64,000 nucleotides of DNA from Bradyrhizobium nanningense (lineage in GTDB: Bacteria > Pseudomonadota > Alphaproteobacteria > Rhizobiales > Xanthobacteraceae), in NCBI RefSeq assembly GCF_004114535.1, contig NZ_LBJC01000081.1, positions 146,244 to 210,243 of the forward strand, written 5' to 3'. The notes under the pieces were generated by a model. That model saw only the letters and a program-made list of their open reading frames with translations, was not told where the DNA came from and did not search any database. Shown here piece by piece: positions 31,275-38,989 of the stretch; within the stretch, counting starts at the first letter, position 1; every line of letters starts with the position of its first letter. Both the position numbers and the translations under genes were made by a program.

Positions 31275-33107
31275 TCACTCCGTCCCGGCCTCGAACGCCA
31301 GCAGCACGTTGCCGGCGACGCCGCTCCATTGGCCGTAGCCGGAATTGGTGTAGAGCATGCCGCCGGCGATGACGGGCCCGGGGCCGTCGATCGCACCGCC
31401 ATGGGCGGGGACGCTGTTCACCGCCTTGAAATCCTGTGCGGTGTCGAACTCCCACAAGAGCTTGCCGTCGGTGGCGTAGGCGCGCAGGAAGCCGCTGACG
31501 CCACCGGAGAATACGACGCCCGGGATCAGGCTCACCGCCGCCGAGAGCGCTGGGCTACATTGCGGGCGGTCGCCGCAGGCGACCGGCGGCACCTCCATCA
31601 CGACTTTCCCGCTGGCGAGATCGAGGCCGAACAGGCCGCCGCCTTGTGTGGAATCGAGTTGCCGCGTGCCGTCGCGCTTGAAGCGCACGTCGGAGTTGGC
31701 GACATAGATGCGCTCCCCGTCCGCGGCCGAGCCCCATTCGCTGCCGCCGAGCGAACCGCCCTTGCCGATCCGGGTCTGCCACAGGATCTTGCCGCCGTCG
31801 TCCGGATCGAGCGCGTGCACGACGCCGGACTTCTGCGCGATGGCGAGCACGCGCCTGCCGTCGCGCAAGGTTGCTAGGATCGGCGACTGGCCGAAATCGT
31901 GATCGGGCCCGTGCTCCTCGGGACAATTGGTCTTGTCGGCAGTGAAGCAGGCGACGACGAAGGCGTCCTTGGGCGTGGCCTGCTGTTTCCAGAGCAGCTT
32001 GCCGGTCGCGAGCTCGAACGCCAGGATTGCATCGGCGGTCGCGGCCGGCGGATTCGAATAGGAATTGCTCGTCGCGACATAGACCGCGTTGCGCTTGGCA
32101 TCGATCGTCGGCGCCGACCAGATCGCGGCGCCGGACGGACCGAACAGCTGCGTGCCCCTGGCATTCTTGCCGGTCGGATGCGGCACTTCCGGAATCGTAT
32201 AGGCCTGCCAGATCGTCTTGCCGGTCGCGGCGTCCAGCGCCACCACGCTGCCGCGGAAGGTGCAGCATTCGTAACTGGCTTGCGAGCCCGCGGCCTCCTC
32301 GATCGAGGACACCGGCACGTAGAGCACGCCGGCATGCAGCGTCGGCGCGCCGGTGATGCGCGCGGCCGCATGTTCCTCCACCTTCGTCTTCCAGATCAAC
32401 GCGCCGGTCAGCGCGTTCACGGCATAGGCGTTGGCACGCAAATCTCCGAAGAAGATCGCGAACTGATCGGAGCCCGGAAGCGGTGCAAAGCTGACCGCGG
32501 CACGCACCGCCGCGTCAAGCGCCAACGTCCACAGCGTGCAGCCGCTTCGCGCGTCGAGCGCGTGCACCGTGCGATCGGGACCGCCGATGAACAGCAAGCC
32601 GCCGACAATGGTCGGCGGCGCAAAGGACACCGAGCTCCCCGGAAACGCATAAGCCCATTTCAACCGCAAATGCGGCACCTGCGCCGCGGTCAGCCCGGCC
32701 ATGTCGGCCGGCTGGAAGCGGCTGTTGCCGGCATCGACGCCCCATCCGTTCCAGCGCGGACCGTCGAGGGCTTGCGGAAAGCCGCTCACCTGCTGCGCGC
32801 AGCGGCCGTCCGCGTCGGCTGCAACACCGTCAGCCGCGATCTTGCCGGTGACGAAAGACGCTATCGCGCGGCGTTCGGCGTCGCTGCGGTCCTTTGCCAT
32901 CGCCGCCATGCTGCCGGAGGTCAACGCCCCCAGCACATGGTCGAACGACATCGCCTGCAGTGCGACGCGACCCGGCACGCGGGCCTGCGCATCGCCGTCG
33001 TGGCATTGCGCGCAATGCGTTGCATACAGCGCGGCCCCGTCCTGCTGCGCCAGCGCCGGCGCGCTGCACCAGATCAACAGCGCGGCCAGGACAGCACGTA
33101 CGCTCAT
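31275..33107 (-). CDS. Cytochrome c-PQQ quinoprotein (polyvinyl-alcohol dehydrogenase-like)
   Basis: 610 residues from ATG 33107, signal peptide cut at PALAQ. A small cytochrome c domain comes first (heme motif CAQCH at Cys32/Cys35/His36), then an eight-bladed PQQ beta-propeller with repeated units such as VHALDARSGCTLWTL and VVALDAATGKTIWQ. The adjacent-cysteine pair in YECCTFRG recalls the disulfide ring of quinoprotein dehydrogenases. N-terminal heme plus PQQ is the layout of polyvinyl-alcohol dehydrogenase. It would oxidise an alcohol in the periplasm and pass electrons to cytochromes. Substrate unknown. Confidence 0.87.
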   Translation of the reverse strand: MSVRAVLAALLIWCSAPALAQQDGAALYATHCAQCHDGDAQARVPGRVALQAMSFDHVLGALTSGSMAAMAKDRSDAERRAIASFVTGKIAADGVAADADGRCAQQVSGFPQALDGPRWNGWGVDAGNSRFQPADMAGLTAAQVPHLRLKWAYAFPGSSVSFAPPTIVGGLLFIGGPDRTVHALDARSGCTLWTLALDAAVRAAVSFAPLPGSDQFAIFFGDLRANAYAVNALTGALIWKTKVEEHAAARITGAPTLHAGVLYVPVSSIEEAAGSQASYECCTFRGSVVALDAATGKTIWQAYTIPEVPHPTGKNARGTQLFGPSGAAIWSAPTIDAKRNAVYVATSNSYSNPPAATADAILAFELATGKLLWKQQATPKDAFVVACFTADKTNCPEEHGPDHDFGQSPILATLRDGRRVLAIAQKSGVVHALDPDDGGKILWQTRIGKGGSLGGSEWGSAADGERIYVANSDVRFKRDGTRQLDSTQGGGLFGLDLASGKVVMEVPPVACGDRPQCSPALSAAVSLIPGVVFSGGVSGFLRAYATDGKLLWEFDTAQDFKAVNSVPAHGGAIDGPGPVIAGGMLYTNSGYGQWSGVAGNVLLAFEAGTE

Positions 33108-33207
33108 GGTGGGCTCCGGCAGGTCACCGCGATACGAGATCGCGACACAACCCAAAGTCTATCGCCGGGGAGATTGCGGAGGCAATGGGCGTTGCACCCC
33201 GCTTCTG

Positions 33208-33957
33208 TCACTCATCCGTGGCCATGCGGTCGCGATCCGGCAACTCGTCCAGCCGCCACAGTCCGAGGCTCTTGTCGCGCCAGCCGCCGTCACCCTCCTC
33301 GCACCGCTCGTTGATCAACTCCCGCGGCGCGGGCCAGTCGAACGGCGCCTTCGTCATGTTGAGCGCGCGCCAGTCGCCGTCCTCGCAATCGTAATTGTTC
33401 TCGACTTCCGGAAACGTCGTGGCGAGCAGGAATTGCGCGCCGCTTTCGCGAAAACGGGCGGTGACGCGGGCGATGTTCTGAAAACTCAGATGCACCAGAC
33501 AGTCCCGGCACAGGATCAGATCGGCGCGCGGCAGGGCATCGCGCGTGATATCGGCAGCCAGGAATCGGCCGGCCAGTTCGCCCCTCGCCACACGCCGGTT
33601 GTTGGCCGCGATCAGCGACGGCACGATGTCGATGCCGATATAGTCGAGATCGAGCTTGATGCGGCCGATCCAGCCGGCATCGCCGCAGGGCGCATCGAGC
33701 AGCGAGCGCGCGCCGAGCCGTTGCGACAGCGGCGGCAGCGCGTCCCGGATCGCGGCGGTGGCCGGATCCTCCGAGCCGAGGCCCGACACCGAGCCGGCGG
33801 CGCCCCAGAGATTGGTCCGCTCGATCCGCTCGAACCGCGCAGTGAGATCGAGGCCCGCGAAATTGTCGCGATCGGCGACGAAGCGTTCGTGGGCCAGCAC
33901 GGGGGGACGATTGGCGATCATGTGATGGGCGCGAGTCCAAATTCCGACGCGGGACAT
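33208..33957 (-). CDS. Class I SAM-dependent methyltransferase
   Basis: 249 residues from 33957; an internal ATG at 33921 is an alternative. Motif I LLDAPCGDAGW, the acidic loop YIGIDIV, then AADITRDALPRADLILCRDCLVHLS are typical Rossmann methyltransferase steps. Substrate cannot be told. It lies downstream of no obvious partner. Confidence 0.82.
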   Translation of the reverse strand: MSRVGIWTRAHHMIANRPPVLAHERFVADRDNFAGLDLTARFERIERTNLWGAAGSVSGLGSEDPATAAIRDALPPLSQRLGARSLLDAPCGDAGWIGRIKLDLDYIGIDIVPSLIAANNRRVARGELAGRFLAADITRDALPRADLILCRDCLVHLSFQNIARVTARFRESGAQFLLATTFPEVENNYDCEDGDWRALNMTKAPFDWPAPRELINERCEEGDGGWRDKSLGLWRLDELPDRDRMATDE

Positions 33958-34141
33958 TATACAGCGAACTCCGCCGGTGCCGTTACGGCCATCGTGATGA
34001 CGGCCCTGTCGTCCGTCATCGCATCGGCATTTCTGCTGGCGCTATAGACGGCATGAGCGACCCGAATACAGGACCGCATCGGAACCAAGGGCGTGCGTCG
34101 TTCGTTCTCGATCCATGCGGATCCGGGAAGAAAACCGAAAC

Positions 34142-34342
34142 ATGTTTCTGCTGGCGACGGTGACGCTGTGCTGCGGCGCCGTGGCCGGCACATTGACGCT
34201 GCTCGAGCCGGTATTTCAGCCGGCCTCCGACCGGCTGGTCGCCGAGCGGGCGGTGATCGACGTGACCCGGATATCGGATCAGACACCGGTCCGGGTGGTG
34301 GGCGCGCCGTTCGAGCCCAACGTCAACCCGCGCCAGCGATAG
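34142..34342 (+). CDS. Small membrane-anchored protein
   Basis: 66 residues from ATG 34142; an in-frame start at 34115 is possible. An N-terminal hydrophobic segment (MFLLATVTLCCGAVAGTLTLL) is followed by a polar tail. No family recognised. It is convergent with the 54-aa gene. Confidence 0.55.
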   Translation: MFLLATVTLCCGAVAGTLTLLEPVFQPASDRLVAERAVIDVTRISDQTPVRVVGAPFEPNVNPRQR

Positions 34343-34345
34343 CGC

Positions 34346-34510
34346 TTAGCGCGGCGATGCCTCCGTGCCCTCCTCGGGCCGGCCATGGGCACGCGCCAAT
34401 TCCTCCGCGAACGCGATCACCTCCGCCCGCTTGTCGGGCGGTAGCGACAGGAACGCACGGATGAGCCTCAGGCCCGCCACTTCGTCCGACCGTTCTTTTC
34501 TGGAATCCAT
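34346..34510 (-). CDS. 54-aa protein resembling an XRE-regulator tail
   Basis: Start ATG 34510, stop 34346, product MDSRKERSDEVAGLRLIRAF..., with LIRAFLSLPPDKRAEVIAFAEEL. The helix pattern resembles the C-terminal LIRAFxxIxDxxxRxxVI part of alphaproteobacterial Cro/CI-type regulators, but the DNA-binding domain is absent. It could be a small partner protein or a remnant. Below usual gene-calling length. Confidence 0.5.
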   Translation of the reverse strand: MDSRKERSDEVAGLRLIRAFLSLPPDKRAEVIAFAEELARAHGRPEEGTEASPR

Positions 34511-34612
34511 GCGCCTAATGTCGGGCGACCGGGAAAAATATGCAATCCCCTTGCTGACGACCTTGATTCGGCGCAGCCGCTTTGCTGGAATGGGGCACCG
34601 CTGAGGTGGACC

Positions 34613-34978
34613 ATGAAGTGGATCAGGGAGCGCGACGCACTAATCGCGCAGACGATGGCCTTCGTTCAATCGGTGACCGGCAGGAAGGATGACCTCCTTG
34701 GGCCGGACGCGCCGTCGGATTCTTCGGCGGCAACCGTCGCGGTCGAGGCCGTCATGGTCGAGATCAAGCCGCCACAGCCCCCTCCGCAGCCTCAGCTCAT
34801 CCAGCTTTCGCCGCAGCGGGCGATCGGTGACTTCCGCACCGAGATGCAAGCCCGCATCGCCAATTTCCGCAAGCATCAAGAGCGGTTCGAGCGCGAGCGC
34901 GAGGAATATTGTGCCGAAACCCTGACCAAATTGCGCGCCGCCCTCCGCGACGCCCCCGGCCCACTGGCCAAAAAGTAA
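34613..34978 (+). CDS. Hypothetical protein with coiled-coil end
   Basis: 121 residues. A helical start, a proline-rich middle (KPPQPPPQPQ) and a charged helix (RIANFRKHQERFEREREEY) at the end suggest a short coiled coil. No signal peptide or family. GAGGTGGACC precedes ATG 34613 at close range. Confidence 0.65.
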   Translation: MKWIRERDALIAQTMAFVQSVTGRKDDLLGPDAPSDSSAATVAVEAVMVEIKPPQPPPQPQLIQLSPQRAIGDFRTEMQARIANFRKHQERFEREREEYCAETLTKLRAALRDAPGPLAKK

Positions 34979-34998
34979 GACCGCCTCCCGTCAGAGGG

Positions 34999-35037
34999 CC
35001 TACAGCCAAGACCTACAGCCAAGACCTACAGCCAAGA
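34999..35037. repeat. Three tandem copies of a 13-base unit
   Basis: CCTACAGCCAAGA repeated at 34999, 35012 and 35025 without change. The repeats contain the stop codon of the small leftward ORF, so repeat number shifts its end. Probably replication slippage. Confidence 0.9.
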
Positions 35038-35133
35038 CCAAACCAGCCAAAGATTAGCCGCGCAGGCGCCGAATAGCGCCAGCGTCAGCGGCAGGAGCAT
35101 GTGCCCGCAGGAGGTCTTCAGGTCGCTCGTCAT
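35026..35133 (-). CDS. Possible 35-aa single-span membrane peptide
   Basis: ATG 35133 to TAG at 35026. The product has one hydrophobic stretch (MLLPLTLALFGACAANLWLVW) with a short polar N terminus. No good ribosome site. The remainder of the 34979-35308 gap holds only the tandem repeat. Confidence 0.3.
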   Translation of the reverse strand: MTSDLKTSCGHMLLPLTLALFGACAANLWLVWSWL

Positions 35134-35308
35134 GGCGGAAAACATCCGCTGATTCCGCCGAATGAGTCCCAGGGATTCTTTTTTTCGCGATTCAGGACTC
35201 GTTAAGGACTCAGGCCCCGGCAGCCTCGATCACGGTCCCGTGATCGCCACTCACCTGGAACCCGTCGGCATATAAGGTCGTTAACGGGCTTTCCGGGAGC
35301 GGGAAGAG

Positions 35309-35563
35309 ATGCCCTACGCCTTGTTTTGCAACGATGCCCAGATCAGCAAGGCATACCCGAGCGAATCCGACATCTGGCAGCTCGCGCAGCGGAGCGGCCT
35401 GGTCGTGGACGTCAGCGCCGACGAGGACCGTCCAGGGCCGCGCCGGGTGCTCGACAATGATTACGAGATCAAGCCCTGCCGGGCCGCCCAGGGCGAGGAC
35501 CCTGCCAAGAACAAGGCCGAGGCCGAGCGCCAGTCCAGGATTGAGCTCGAGCTGAATTCCTGA
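35309..35563 (+). CDS. Conserved hypothetical protein, 84 aa
   Basis: Start ATG 35309 with GGGAAGAG upstream. The sequence MPYALFCNDAQISKAYPSES is followed by DIWQLAQRSGLVVDV and an acidic/basic helical tail. No domain I can name; cytoplasmic by composition. It lies convergent to an exported-protein gene. Confidence 0.7.
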   Translation: MPYALFCNDAQISKAYPSESDIWQLAQRSGLVVDVSADEDRPGPRRVLDNDYEIKPCRAAQGEDPAKNKAEAERQSRIELELNS

Positions 35564-35591
35564 GGGGCTGCCGGTGGAAGCCGCAGAGTGA

Positions 35592-35834
35592 TCAGGGCGT
35601 TGCGGTTGCCAGCGAGGCCTGCTCACCAGCCAGTGCCACGCAGGCTTTGCGGCGATGCAGCCCGCGGATCGCGCCGGTGACCTTCAGCACCTTGCCCGAC
35701 GGACAGGACGCGTCCTTGACGAAAGCCACCTCGTAAGGTGCCAGCATCAGAGGCTCGGTTTTGAGGATTGTCTGTGCAGAGCACGGCAGGCAGAAAAAGC
35801 ACGAGAGCACCACTGCCGACACCAAGATACGCAT
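35592..35834 (-). CDS. Small exported protein, unknown
   Basis: 80 residues from ATG 35834, signal peptide MRILVSAVVLSCFFCLPCSA. The mature part has two cysteines (DASCPSGK, RRKACVAL) that may form a disulfide. No family named with confidence. Confidence 0.7.
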   Translation of the reverse strand: MRILVSAVVLSCFFCLPCSAQTILKTEPLMLAPYEVAFVKDASCPSGKVLKVTGAIRGLHRRKACVALAGEQASLATATP

Positions 35835-36040
35835 GTCCGTCGTCCCACCAGCCCGGTAATTCTCATATAACGCGTTCCGGAGCGCGAGTTCCGTAAGCGG
35901 CAAAAATTATTTTTGCTTTACCCGAGACCCATGACGCGCGTGAGAAGGCGCGCGCCGGAATGTTCGTTTGCAAATGACGCGCCAGATGGTTCACGCATTG
36001 CAAATGCCGGGCTGCCCGACCGGGCGCCGGGGGACAAACG

Positions 36041-36063
36041 AAAGGCCGGCGGAGCCGGCCTTT
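36041..36063. terminator. Terminator after the porin-like gene
   Basis: AAAGGCCGGC, loop GGA, GCCGGCCTTT: a 10-base perfect stem 28 bases past the stop of the leftward outer-membrane gene, with a short T-tract in that direction. Confidence 0.75.
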
Positions 36064-36090
36064 GCTAGAAGCGTGATCGCGATGGAAGGG

Positions 36091-36798
36091 TCAGTAGCGC
36101 GAGGCCGCCGGACCGCCCCAGCCGAAGCGGTAGTTCACACCGACCTTGACGGTATGCTCGTCCTCCCGGCCGCGAACGCCGACGACGTCGGCGGGACCGG
36201 AGGTGAAGGTGGTGCTGCCGAAATTATAATACTGGTACTCGGCCTTGGCGGACCAGTTCGGCGCGAACATGTATTCGAGGCCGGCGCCGACGGTGTAGCC
36301 GTCCTTGCTGTTACCGGTCGCGGTGAAGGCCTGCGGCACGCCGGCGATGTTGACGCCGAGATTGTTGTTACGCCAGGCGTAACCGCCCTTGGCGTAAAGC
36401 AGCGTCGGTCCCCAGGTGTAGCCGATCCGGCCGGTCACCGATCCGATCTGATCGGTGTTGGAGGTCACCTGCGTGCCCAGCGGGAACGTGACACCGTTGT
36501 TGTTGGTCGGCAGCCAGGAATACTGGGCCTCGATACCCACCACCCAATTGGGGGCGAACTGATAGTCGAAGCCGCCCTGCACGCCGCCCATGAAGCGGGC
36601 GTCGCTGGACTGGAAGCTGCTGTCGCCGGCAAACGCGCCGCCGACATGACCGCCGATGTAGAAACCGGTCCAGTTATAGATCACCTGCGGCGGCGTATAG
36701 GCCGGCGCCTTGGTGTAGGTGCGCGGCTGCATGTCCGCGGCTGCAGCCGGCGCGGCCAGCGCAAGCAAAGCGGCTGCAGCCAGCAAAATCGATTTCAT
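36091..36798 (-). CDS. Omp25/Hbp-type outer membrane beta-barrel protein
   Basis: 235 residues from ATG 36798 (GGGGA 5 bases upstream). Signal peptide cut at AAAAD. The start of the barrel reads YNWTGFYIGGHVGGAF, a hallmark of Omp25/RopB-like porins in rhizobia. Repeated strands such as VVGIEAQYSWL and YTVGAGLEYMFAPNWSAKAEYQYY end in VKVGVNYRFGWGG. An eight-stranded outer membrane barrel is expected. Several paralogues per genome are usual. Confidence 0.9.
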   Translation of the reverse strand: MKSILLAAAALLALAAPAAAADMQPRTYTKAPAYTPPQVIYNWTGFYIGGHVGGAFAGDSSFQSSDARFMGGVQGGFDYQFAPNWVVGIEAQYSWLPTNNNGVTFPLGTQVTSNTDQIGSVTGRIGYTWGPTLLYAKGGYAWRNNNLGVNIAGVPQAFTATGNSKDGYTVGAGLEYMFAPNWSAKAEYQYYNFGSTTFTSGPADVVGVRGREDEHTVKVGVNYRFGWGGPAASRY

Positions 36799-37085
36799 GA
36801 TCATCCCCGTTCTTTCATTAACGACACTCAGGAAACAACGTGGCGTGAATTGGGTTGCTTCGCGGCGATGCCGGAACGCTGATCGTTCGTTACTGTGACG
36901 GGGTGGCAACATCGCGATTTTGTTCCATCCGCCGCCCCGCGCCTGACTGTTTTTGTCGCCTGCGCAGGGCCTGCCGTAGCAATTGGTCGCAAGACAAAAC
37001 CGCCCCGTTCAAAGCTCGCCGAAATGTGATCCAACCGCTCCGGCGATCATCGTTCTAGCACCACGCCATGAAGGCGGGCTTTGCG

Positions 37086-37520
37086 CTATCGCGTCATCTT
37101 TTCGAGTTCCGGAAAGGATACGTAAACCGCGCCGGCACAGAGCTCGCTGGTCCGGTCGACGACGCGGTCCGCTCGTCCGTTGACGAAGATCACAGCGCGT
37201 TCCCGCATGGCCTTGTAGCTGCCATCGGTCTCGCGCGGGGTGAAGTGCAGACAGCTCACATACATTTGCCGACCGCCGACTTCGCGCTGGACCGGCTCGG
37301 CCATGCTGGCCTCGCGCACGCCGACCGGATTGTTCAGATAGGTGCGCATCAGGGCCAGCGTGTCGCTGCGGAAATTGTCGGGAAACGGTTGCGGCCCTCC
37401 AGCCTGGGTCCCGCCGATGAAGGTTGGACGGTCACCATCGCTGCCGAAACAGGCCGCAAGCGCCAGCGGCAAGGCCAGGATCAATGCCGGACGCACAGTA
37501 TGTTTCGCCAATCGCCCCAC
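37086..37520 (-). CDS. Lipoprotein, unknown
   Basis: 144 residues. The N terminus ends in LALAACFGS, a lipobox with Cys24 as the lipid-modified residue. The mature part has FPDNFRSDTLALMRTYLNNPVGV and CLHFTPRE, with a second and third cysteine. I recognise the pattern as common in rhizobia but cannot give a function. Confidence 0.82.
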   Translation of the reverse strand: MGRLAKHTVRPALILALPLALAACFGSDGDRPTFIGGTQAGGPQPFPDNFRSDTLALMRTYLNNPVGVREASMAEPVQREVGGRQMYVSCLHFTPRETDGSYKAMRERAVIFVNGRADRVVDRTSELCAGAVYVSFPELEKMTR

Positions 37521-37732
37521 AGGTCACGCTCTCCGCTCGATCAGACTCGGAGACGTTCTAGCCGCTAGGTTGTGCAAAGGGAATTCCGTCCGCGGGGCCT
37601 TGCGAAGAACGCACCGTCCCGCCGCCGGCGTCTAGCGCTTTCGCGCAAGGCGCCGAGACGGCGGGATGGCCCTGAAGTCCTGGCGCGGCGGCGGGGCAAT
37701 GCTTGGGATGCCGCCGCGCGCAGGATCAGTCG

Positions 37733-38089
37733 TTAGCTGCGCTTCTCGGTGGTCGCCGGCTTGGTCAGGTCCGGCTGCGCCTTCAGCGACTTCTTCGACG
37801 ACAGATGCTTGTGGTGATGGCGATGCGTGCGCACGGCCTTGTGCTCGTCCGGCGTGACCGCCGCGTTCGCATTCATCGCCTTCGACTTGGTATCCACCTT
37901 GGCGTTGGCCTTGACGTCGGCCGGCTTGACGGCGGCGTCCGGTTTTGCGGCGGTGGTGGACGCCTTGGTCTGGCTCTGGTCCGCCTTGATGACAGGGGCG
38001 GTCGTGGTGGTCTTGCCGGCCTCGGCGGCGAAGGCCGGGGCTGCGATCACGGAAGCTGCGAGCAAGGCTGCGGAAATGGTCTTCAGCAT
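37733..38089 (-). CDS. His/Lys-rich exported protein
   Basis: 118 residues. Signal peptide cut at AFAAE. The mature chain is Lys/Ala/Thr-rich and has a histidine cluster THRHHHKH that may bind metal. It resembles the small His-rich proteins called BRANT in annotation of alphaproteobacteria, but I am not sure. The upstream region holds the 38214 palindrome. Confidence 0.7.
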   Translation of the reverse strand: MLKTISAALLAASVIAAPAFAAEAGKTTTTAPVIKADQSQTKASTTAAKPDAAVKPADVKANAKVDTKSKAMNANAAVTPDEHKAVRTHRHHHKHLSSKKSLKAQPDLTKPATTEKRS

Positions 38090-38213
38090 GGTGGTCTCCT
38101 CTTGGAAGGATCTCGAGGCGGCGCCCTCTCGCCTACCCTTCGATCGTAGGTCGGAGCCTAGCGGCGGCGCACTGAACCCAATCTGAAGCCCCTTGCAGGC
38201 TTCCGTTCATCTC

Positions 38214-38231
38214 GATGACAAGTTTGTCATC
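38214..38231. promoter_or_regulatory. 8-2-8 palindrome between divergent genes
   Basis: GATGACAA-GT-TTGTCATC is a perfect inverted repeat with TGACA/TGTCA cores, midway between the leftward His-rich gene (38089) and the rightward TPR gene (38340). It looks like a dimer operator of an unknown regulator. Confidence 0.45.
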
Positions 38232-38339
38232 TGCGCCAGGGCGAATGGATCGTGCGATGCGGGAATGTTTTGGCGAGACGGGTGTTCCGGTCTTCGGGCA
38301 ATCGTGTAGGATCGCCACGTTCCATACGGGAGAATTTAG

Positions 38340-38882
38340 ATGCGCAAACTCGCAATGCTTGTCATGCCGGGACTGGTTGCCATGTCGCTGGCGGCCGCAC
38401 CGGTGCTGTCCAGCGCCTATGCCGCCGGCGGTGACGAGCCCTCGTCGCCGCCGAAGTCGGACTCCTCGACCAAGAAGGGCAAGAAGAAGAGCTCTTCCGT
38501 CAGCGATCCCAAATTCCTCGCCGCCTATCGCACCGCTTACACTGCGATCTACGACAACCACGACTATGCCGGCGCGATCGGTCAGTTGAAGTCGCTGGCG
38601 CGCGACGACGTCGCCGACGTCGCCAATCTGATCGGCTACTCCTATCGCAAGCTCGGCGACTACCAATCGTCGAAGGTCTATTACGAGCTGGCGCTGAAGG
38701 ACGATCCGAACCACGTTCGCACTTGGCAGTATTACGGCTTCTGGCAGCTCGAGCAGGGCAACCGCGAACAGGCGCAGTATCATCTGAACAAGATCGCCTC
38801 GCTCGCCGGCACCGACAGCTCCGAATATCGCTCGCTTGCGGCCGCGCTCGACAAGCCGACCGGCGCGACGCTGGTCTACTGA
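38340..38882 (+). CDS. Exported TPR-repeat protein
   Basis: 180 residues. Signal peptide cut near AYAAG, then a Ser/Lys-rich linker and two to three TPR units: YRTAYTAIYDNHDYAGAIGQLKS, ADVANLIGYSYRKLGDYQSSKVYY and RTWQYYGFWQLEQGNREQAQYHL. It should bind other proteins in the periplasm. A terminator follows. Confidence 0.85.
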   Translation: MRKLAMLVMPGLVAMSLAAAPVLSSAYAAGGDEPSSPPKSDSSTKKGKKKSSSVSDPKFLAAYRTAYTAIYDNHDYAGAIGQLKSLARDDVADVANLIGYSYRKLGDYQSSKVYYELALKDDPNHVRTWQYYGFWQLEQGNREQAQYHLNKIASLAGTDSSEYRSLAAALDKPTGATLVY

Positions 38883-38907
38883 AGCCATCGCAACTTCGAA
38901 CAGAGTC

Positions 38908-38937
38908 AACGGGCATAACCTTCGGGTTGTGCCCGTT
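38908..38937 (+). terminator. Terminator after the TPR gene
   Basis: AACGGGCA-T-AACC, loop TTC, GGTT-G-TGCCCGTT with a pyrimidine-rich tail. It ends 53 bases before the next gene. Confidence 0.7.
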
Positions 38938-38989
38938 CCGCTTTCTCGGCTAGCCTCTCGCACCAACCTTCCCCGCAAATCGGTGTGCA

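Noticed and set aside
34999..35037. CRISPR array
   Set aside because: The repeats are tandem, 13 bases long and without spacers; no cas genes are nearby.
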